Part shown: piece by piece, positions 41,437 through 45,975 of the stretch | Layout: each line of letters starts with the position of its first letter | Position numbering within the stretch: the stretch's first letter is position 1 | Source of the DNA: Erythrobacter sp. | GTDB taxonomy: Bacteria > Pseudomonadota > Alphaproteobacteria > Sphingomonadales > Sphingomonadaceae | Direction of reading: 5' to 3' | Assembly: GCA_030065195.1 (NCBI GenBank) | Contig: JASJDE010000002.1 | Span: forward strand, 1 to 45,975 | Length of the DNA stretch: 45,975 nt | The notes under the pieces: generated by a model | Seen by the model: only the letters and a program-made list of their open reading frames with translations | What the model was told of the DNA's origin: nothing | Databases searched by the model: none | Made by a program: the position numbers and the translations under genes

Positions 41437-43287
41437 TCAGGCACGTGCCCCTGCAATATGGCGACTGACCGTTTTGTCGACGACGTCGAGCGGAGCGTTG
41501 CCTCCAAGGATCACTGCGGTGTTGAACGCCTTGAAATCGTAAGCGTCGCCCAGTTCTGCTTCCGCCCGTGCCCGCTGGCGGACGATCTCGCTGTGACCGA
41601 TCTTATAGCTGCAGGCCTGTCCCGGCCAACTGCAATAGCGATCGACTTCGCTGGCGACTTCCTGTTCTTTCGAACCGTTGCGTTCGACAAAGAATCGGCG
41701 TGCCTGTTCGCGCGACCAACGCTTGTGGTGGAGGCCCGTGTCGACCACTAGACGGCACGCGCGAAAGGCGAGGCTCTGCAAGTAGCCGAGCCGTCCGACC
41801 TTGAAGTCGTCATAAGCGCCCAGTTCATCGGCGAGCTGCTCGGCATAGAGCGCCCAGCCTTCGCTGAATGCGCCGAATGCCAGAATCGACCGGATCAAGG
41901 GTAGGCGGTTGGAATATTCGCCCTCCCATACATGCCCCGGAATGCTCTCGTGGAATGTGAGGTCCGGCAGATCGTATTTGCGGTGCAGGTCGGTGGTCCT
42001 AAGGTTGATCCAGAACCGTCCGGGGATGCTGCCATCCTTGCTGCCAGCACCGCCATAGGCTCCCGGAGCGCCCGGCTCCTCGGCCAGCGGTAGGCGACGA
42101 ACTTCCATATTGGGATCGACCAAGGTGTTGAATGCCCGCGGCATCTGCGCCTTGATCCAATTTATCTGTTCCCAAATGAACTCGAAGATCTCTTCACGGC
42201 CCGGATCGCCCTCGGCAAATTTGTAGCGGGGATCCTCGCTGAGCGCCTGCATCCGCTCGCCAACGCTGCCTTTCGTATAGCCGATCTCTCTCAGGATCGG
42301 GTCCATCCGACCGTGGAGTTCGGCCAGTTCTTCAAGGCCTTGTTCGTGGATATCGTCGGGGCTGAGCGAAGTCGTGGTGGAAGCACTCGTAGCCCAAGAA
42401 TACCATTCGTCGCCGCGCGGCTGTGCCCACATACCGGCATCCGATCCCGCCTCGGCTCGCATCGAGAGAAGCTCGGCGAGCTGCGCTTCAAGCGCGGTCG
42501 CCACTTCTTGCCCGACGATCCTCTCGGCTCGGCCAGCACTTACACCGGCGGCTTCGATCTTGCTTAACCGCAGAGGTTCTACCAACGCGCCGCCCGTCAT
42601 CGCGTCCTTCAGTGTCGACTCCATTTGGGCGATTGCCTTGTCGAGCAGGAAATCGGGAGGGATGACGCCCAGAGCGCGCGCGGCTTGCATGCGCTCCAGC
42701 TCACCATTGAGCACAGCCGGGACTTCGGCAAGGCGACTGACATAGTGTTCAACATCGTCGTTGGTGCGAAGCGGTTGGGTCGCACCGAAGAAGCGCGGGA
42801 AATCCAGATAACCGCCGACATTTTGGATCACGACGTAGGGGGCATTTCGCCAGCTGCCGACCGCAACTTCTCCATAAGGGAGCGCCATACCCTCAAGCGC
42901 ATTGGAAAATGCGCTTTCGACGACATCGAAACCGACTTGCTGATCTGCGGTCAGGCCGTCCTTGGGAAAGCCGCGTACTCGCTCTAGGGCTTGGCGCAGC
43001 GTCGTTGCATAGTCGCTTCGACCCTGTTCTCCGGGTGTGCCGAAAGTGCCGCGCCAGCTTGCGTATTGCCCGGTGTCGACGCCGAGACCTGTTGCACGGC
43101 CGGGTTCGTGCTCCAGCATTGAGTAGGCGATTTGATCAAGCAGCTCGTCCGCGCCAATCGTGACGGGTCCGGTAACAGCATCAGTGGCGTATCCGGCAGC
43201 GCAGCCTGGCAGGATTGCCAATGCAGAAACGCCGCCAAACCCTGCGAGGGCTTGGCGGCGCGTGAAATGGTTTGATTTGTCCCTCAT
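41437..43287 (-). CDS. DUF885 family exported metallopeptidase, Tat substrate
   Basis: About 616 residues from the ATG at 43287. The N-terminus is a twin-arginine signal (FTRRQALAGFGGVSALAILPGCAAG); the Cys following PG could alternatively be lipidated. The body is helical and contains the HExxH-type motif FHESIPGHVWE and, downstream, EGWALYAEQLADELG. Both are hallmarks of the DUF885 zinc carboxypeptidase-like family. The end DRYCSWPGQACSYKIGHSEI is also typical. The protein probably cleaves peptides in the periplasm. A GTG/ATG further upstream (43323) is possible but would put residues before the Tat motif. It lies 36 bp after DUF3597. Confidence 0.9.
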   Translation of the reverse strand: MRDKSNHFTRRQALAGFGGVSALAILPGCAAGYATDAVTGPVTIGADELLDQIAYSMLEHEPGRATGLGVDTGQYASWRGTFGTPGEQGRSDYATTLRQALERVRGFPKDGLTADQQVGFDVVESAFSNALEGMALPYGEVAVGSWRNAPYVVIQNVGGYLDFPRFFGATQPLRTNDDVEHYVSRLAEVPAVLNGELERMQAARALGVIPPDFLLDKAIAQMESTLKDAMTGGALVEPLRLSKIEAAGVSAGRAERIVGQEVATALEAQLAELLSMRAEAGSDAGMWAQPRGDEWYSWATSASTTTSLSPDDIHEQGLEELAELHGRMDPILREIGYTKGSVGERMQALSEDPRYKFAEGDPGREEIFEFIWEQINWIKAQMPRAFNTLVDPNMEVRRLPLAEEPGAPGAYGGAGSKDGSIPGRFWINLRTTDLHRKYDLPDLTFHESIPGHVWEGEYSNRLPLIRSILAFGAFSEGWALYAEQLADELGAYDDFKVGRLGYLQSLAFRACRLVVDTGLHHKRWSREQARRFFVERNGSKEQEVASEVDRYCSWPGQACSYKIGHSEIVRQRARAEAELGDAYDFKAFNTAVILGGNAPLDVVDKTVSRHIAGARA

Positions 43288-43323
43288 GGACGGGGGTGTT
43301 AATCCGCGCCCATGCCAAGTCAA

Positions 43324-43683
43324 TCAGGCTTTGAGGTGGTCCGGAACGATACCTCCCGCCTGTGCCATTTGCGTCATCACAGCCTTGTGCAGAGCGATAT
43401 TGTCTTCGGCCGTGCCCGAATAATCGGTGTTGCCCATTTCGATCGCGAGCTGCTTGCGGTTTTCATAGCTCGGATCAACCTGCACCAGTTTCAGCAGATC
43501 GGCGATCGAAGTCTCCCAGTTCAGCTTTTCCGCGCCCGGAATCGAGCCAATACGCGACTTTACTTCGTCCTCGGTAATGGCTGCTCTGGCTGGCTTGGCA
43601 ACTTCGGTAGGCGCAGCATTTGCTGCCGGTTCATCCTCGTCCGAACCGAAAATCGCGTTGCTGATCGAACTGAAAATTCCCAT
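43324..43683 (-). CDS. DUF3597 domain protein
   Basis: A 119-residue soluble protein starting MGIFSSISNAIFG. It has an Ala/Pro/Glu linker and a C-terminal helical domain (LNWETSIADLLKLVQVDPSYENRKQLAIEMG, then NIALHKAVMTQMAQAGG) that matches DUF3597, a small domain of unknown function. GGAGGGA precedes the ATG. It is 36 bp upstream of the DUF885 gene. The short amphipathic N-terminus resembles peripheral membrane association, but there is no signal peptide. Function unknown. Confidence 0.86.
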   Translation of the reverse strand: MGIFSSISNAIFGSDEDEPAANAAPTEVAKPARAAITEDEVKSRIGSIPGAEKLNWETSIADLLKLVQVDPSYENRKQLAIEMGNTDYSGTAEDNIALHKAVMTQMAQAGGIVPDHLKA

Positions 43684-43784
43684 GTCGTCCCTCCATTCTG
43701 GTTTTCGTTGTGCTATTCGCCGGACGTTCCAAAGCTGCGACGAATCTGCGTGGCGGAGCCTAGCACAAGGGACTCAATTCACGC

Positions 43785-44015
43785 ATGAATATTGTTCTAT
43801 CGATTGTGATGCTGGTGGCTTTCGCACTGATCGGAGGTGCGTTTCTCTATTGGCGACGCACCGGCGAAACGAAACAACCATTGCTCATGATGGTGCTGGC
43901 GTTCGTCGCGATCATCAACGTGCTGATTTGGACAATGCCAGATGGGAGCGGAAACTCCCCGGTGATTCAAATCGAGTCGGTCGACGAGGGGGGAACGCCG
44001 ACCGACTCTGAGTAA
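43785..44015 (+). CDS. Small membrane protein (76 residues)
   Basis: Two hydrophobic segments (MNIVLSIVMLVAFALIGGAFLYW and PLLMMVLAFVAIINVLIWTM) separated by a short basic/polar turn (RRTGETKQ) are followed by an acidic tail. There are no motifs. No strong ribosome-binding site is seen, but codon use is like its neighbours and the two-helix pattern is coherent. It is convergent with the TonB-like gene, 5 bp between ends. Confidence 0.62.
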   Translation: MNIVLSIVMLVAFALIGGAFLYWRRTGETKQPLLMMVLAFVAIINVLIWTMPDGSGNSPVIQIESVDEGGTPTDSE

Positions 44016-44020
44016 TCCTG

Positions 44021-44716
44021 CTACTCGGGGATTTGCCAGTTAACCGAGCTGGTGAATGTTCCCGGCACGGCAGCACCGGAACTGTCTTTTGCGGGATCGA
44101 ACCGAGCGCGGCGCGTGATCAAGCGACAGGTTGCCACATCGAGCACCGCATGGCCGGTCGACCCGAGTATCTCGCAACTGCTCACTCGCCCCTTGGCGCT
44201 GATCTCCAGTCGGAACCGGGCTTTGCCTTCGCGACCTTCGCGAATCCAGCGTGAGCGATAGTCGTTGTCGGTGATCCATCGACCTGGGGCATTGCGTGGA
44301 GATGCCGCAATTGGGTCGGGCAAGGGCGGTGCGGGGGGCTCAATACCGAGGCCGCTGCCTCCTGTTTCGATCGGCGTGCCGAACAGCTCTTCGCCAAGCG
44401 GCGGAAATTGACCAATTTCGATCGGCGGTCCCGGCCTGAGGTCGAATTGCGTATCGGGAACAGTCACGACCTGAGGCGTCTGTGTGGTCTGCGTCGTCGG
44501 GTTGTTCGGCGCGGGATCGCTGGGCTTGGGCGGTGGCGGCGGCGGGTCCGGAAGGTTCGGCGTAACCAGGACGCCGATCGGATTCTTCTCGTCCACTTTC
44601 GGAAGCCCTGTAACCGCCAGACCGACGATCAGCAGGGCGCCGAAGGCTCCTGGAATGCCCAAGGCCCCGACCATGGCGGCGGGATTGGGCCTTCGTGATG
44701 TTGCGACATAATTCAT
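44021..44716 (-). CDS. TonB-like energy transducer protein
   Basis: A 231-residue protein. The ATG at 44716 follows GAGAGG at a slightly long spacing. The sequence has a short N-terminal cytoplasmic part, one membrane anchor (GALLIVGLAVTGLPKV) and a Pro-rich periplasmic spacer (PDPPPPPPKPSDPAP, then Thr/Gln repeats). The C-terminal TonB domain has EGREGKARFRLEISAKGRVSSCEILGSTGHAVLDVATCRLITRRARFDPAKD. It couples the proton-motive force, through ExbB/ExbD encoded elsewhere, to TonB-dependent outer-membrane receptors. Two cysteines in the C-terminal domain may form a disulfide. No receptor gene is adjacent. Confidence 0.88.
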   Translation of the reverse strand: MNYVATSRRPNPAAMVGALGIPGAFGALLIVGLAVTGLPKVDEKNPIGVLVTPNLPDPPPPPPKPSDPAPNNPTTQTTQTPQVVTVPDTQFDLRPGPPIEIGQFPPLGEELFGTPIETGGSGLGIEPPAPPLPDPIAASPRNAPGRWITDNDYRSRWIREGREGKARFRLEISAKGRVSSCEILGSTGHAVLDVATCRLITRRARFDPAKDSSGAAVPGTFTSSVNWQIPE

Positions 44717-44791
44717 AGGGCAGTTCCTCTCCTCAATCGTCACGGGAGCGGATGCCGGTTCGAGCGTTCCGACCGGCACCGCTCAATCGCA

Positions 44792-44819
44792 ATGTTACAA
44801 CGTCACATATGTAATGCAA
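44792..44819 (-). promoter_or_regulatory. Candidate promoter of the TonB-like gene
   Basis: On the minus strand, TTGCAT (44819-44814), a 16-bp spacer and TAACAT (44797-44792). TTACA and TGTAA half-sites 10 bp apart overlap it and could be an operator. AATGTTAC is repeated at 44791-44798 and 44880-44887. Confidence 0.42.
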
Positions 44820-45195
44820 GGTGTATCGAGTTGCGGATTGGGACCAGTCTGCGAATGCAACTGTTTGTTATTCTGAAATAATGTTACGCTCTTGTCTCGC
44901 GCTCAAGCGCCGTATGGCGGAGTCTTCGTTTCCGCAGCGCATCCGTGCAGCGATATCCTTGGCCCATATCGGGCCTGCGGACGGGCAGTCGCCCTAGCGG
45001 CCAGCTCTGCTGGCCGTGCTCCTCGACGAAGCCACCAATGTTGCGCGGTTTCGGCGCCTTAGCCGTCGCAAGGCCGGAGTCGAAGTCAAAGACGCAGACG
45101 TGCAAAGCACACCTGCAAGGCCGTCGCACCTTATGGCGCGGAAGCCAAGCAGCGCGGATGCGCTGCGCCCGGCGTTTGAGGGCCCAACAAAGAAA
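44820..45195. other. Unexplained GC-rich stretch, no convincing gene
   Basis: Open frames here lack ribosome-binding sites and recognisable domains; the longest is 81 codons on the minus strand, 44884-45129. The stretch is rich in self-complementary pieces. CGGCCAGC-TCT-GCTGGCCG is an 8-bp perfect stem near 44998-45016. GCAGCGC-GGAT-GCGCTGC is near 45149-45166. A 9-bp stem with two G-U pairs on the minus strand lies near 45095-45115. Possible pairing joins 44907-44919 with 45127-45139. It could encode a structured RNA or be a decayed gene. Confidence 0.3.
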
Positions 45196-45225
45196 CGATC
45201 AAGTGATCTTCACATCACTTGATCG
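45196..45225 (-). terminator. Intrinsic terminator overlapping the hydrolase stop codon
   Basis: Perfect 12-bp arms CGATCAAGTGAT and ATCACTTGATCG enclose a 6-nt loop and, on the minus strand, are followed by TTTCTTTGTT. The TGA stop of the hydrolase lies inside the first arm. Confidence 0.8.
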
Positions 45226-45871
45226 GGCAATCCGGTGACAGGCGGAAATCGAGGTAATTGTCGACAGAGGCCATCATCTCTTCGATCTCGTTCTCGAAGA
45301 AGTGATTTGCGCGCGGGATCTCGTCGTGATGGATCGTGATGTGCTTCTGCGTGCGCAGCTTGTCGACCAGTTTCTGGACCGCGCTCGGCTGGACGACCGT
45401 ATCGGCCGCGCCCTGCACGAAGATACCGCTGGCCGGACACGGCGCGAGAAAGCTGAAGTCGTACATGTTGGCCGGTGGTGCGACCGAGATGAAGCCGCGC
45501 ACTTCGGGGCGCCGCATCAGCAATTGCATGCCGATCAATGCGCCGAACGAATAGCCTGCAACCCAGGTCGTCTGCGCTTCGGGATGGATCGACTGCACCC
45601 AGTCGAGCGCGCTCGCCGCATCGGAGAGTTCGCCGATCCCGCTGTCAAAACTGCCCTGGCTGCGGCCCACGCCGCGAAAGTTGAAGCGTAAGGTCGCAAA
45701 ACCGCGATCGACGAAGGTCTTGTAGAGCCGCTGGACGATCCGGTCGTTCATCGTGCCCCCGCCTTCGGGGTGCGGATGGAGGATCATCGCGACAGGAGCG
45801 CGTGGGCGCGGCGGCGGAGAGAAACGACCTTCGAGGCGGCCTTCGGGGCCGGGAAAGATGACTGAGGGCAT
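45215..45871 (-). CDS. Alpha/beta hydrolase (COG2945-like)
   Basis: A 218-residue cytoplasmic protein; the ATG at 45871 follows AAGGAT. Family blocks are VAMILHPHPEGGGTMNDRIVQRLYKTFVDRGFATLRFNFRGVGRSQG, then the nucleophile elbow VAGYSFGALIG (Ser in GYSFGA), an Asp-bearing strand (GAADTVVQ) and the catalytic His in RANHFF. The family is related to dienelactone-hydrolase-like esterases; the natural substrate is unknown. A readable extension to 45952 has no ribosome-binding site. It has its own promoter and terminator, so it is monocistronic. Confidence 0.9.
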   Translation of the reverse strand: MPSVIFPGPEGRLEGRFSPPPRPRAPVAMILHPHPEGGGTMNDRIVQRLYKTFVDRGFATLRFNFRGVGRSQGSFDSGIGELSDAASALDWVQSIHPEAQTTWVAGYSFGALIGMQLLMRRPEVRGFISVAPPANMYDFSFLAPCPASGIFVQGAADTVVQPSAVQKLVDKLRTQKHITIHHDEIPRANHFFENEIEEMMASVDNYLDFRLSPDCPIK

Positions 45872-45931
45872 CGGGATCCTTGTGATACTGGAGTGCGCGA
45901 ACTGCCCGCTGGCACCCGCGATTGCGCGCTC

Positions 45932-45959
45932 TATATACGAGTCGCATTCCATTCCGCAA
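45932..45959 (-). promoter_or_regulatory. Candidate promoter of the alpha/beta hydrolase gene
   Basis: On the minus strand, TTGCGG (45959-45954), a 16-bp spacer and TATATA (45937-45932), about 60 bp before the start codon. Confidence 0.5.
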
Positions 45960-45975
45960 TTTTTTAAGAATCACT

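Noticed and set aside
44884-45129. 81-codon frame on the minus strand
   Set aside because: No ribosome-binding site, Arg/Cys-rich composition and no recognisable domain; not called as a gene.
44884-45195. Permuted tmRNA, 6S RNA, SRP RNA or RNase P RNA in the unexplained stretch
   Set aside because: I found no tag-peptide reading frame, no GGAAGC-type SRP loop and no RNase P core sequences. The stems alone do not identify any of these.

Overview
The window reads as chromosomal DNA of a GC-rich alphaproteobacterium, most likely a sphingomonad of the Erythrobacteraceae type. This is inferred from protein style and gene order, since no rRNA is present. Supporting signs are the alphaproteobacterial form of SerC, a short HprK beside ChvG/ChvI, two GTTC-N7-GTTC LexA-type boxes and a HisZ regulatory subunit. 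I see no integrase, transposase, phage block, plasmid gene or CRISPR array. Most of the window is housekeeping, with small lineage-specific genes between.

Layout. 1-6 kb: TM2 protein, two uncharacterised genes ending the rarA transcription unit, a PadR regulator, a small membrane protein and a GT4 glycosyltransferase. 6-13 kb: serine and histidine/purine genes (serC-serA-hisZ, then purA), with a small glycine-rich membrane protein and a secreted Cys-rich esterase on the opposite strand between hisZ and purA. 13-16.4 kb: L,D-transpeptidase, an ECF sigma factor with a coupled membrane protein, and a divergent receiver-like/winged-helix regulator under an SOS-type promoter. 16.4-21 kb: siroheme synthase N-terminal protein, lysA, an LptM-like lipoprotein, argH, a divergent TlpA-like thioredoxin and tRNA-Val(UAC). 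21-29.3 kb: asparaginase, an oxidoreductase, truA-fmt, recR, def, and rmuC behind a second SOS box. 29.5-37.9 kb: RNA methyltransferase and the chvI-chvG-hprK-rapZ-EIIA-HPr nutrient/envelope signalling operon, divergent from pckA, followed by two DUF937-type genes. 38-46 kb: an apparently broken DUF1570/TPR gene with a small secreted-protein gene in the gap, a cNMP-domain/thioredoxin-reductase fusion, a DUF885 peptidase, DUF3597, a TonB-like protein, an unexplained 0.4 kb stretch and an alpha/beta hydrolase.

How the genes work together. The PTS-like relay (EIIA, HPr, HprK), RapZ and ChvG/ChvI next to pckA form the classic alphaproteobacterial unit linking phosphate-relay carbon/nitrogen sensing, envelope or acid sensing and gluconeogenesis. 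serC and serA supply serine, and their leader looks structured with the ribosome-binding site inside a hairpin. Two genes 12 kb apart (the winged-helix regulator and rmuC) carry the same LexA-type operator, so both are probably in the SOS regulon.

The most interesting points are the SOS-controlled regulator divergent from an ECF sigma unit, the serC leader, the split DUF1570 gene, the Cys-rich-repeat esterase, the cNMP/TrxR-like fusion without its redox cysteines, a recurring short intergenic repeat and the unexplained segment near 45 kb. I did not find an unmistakable new multi-gene system.
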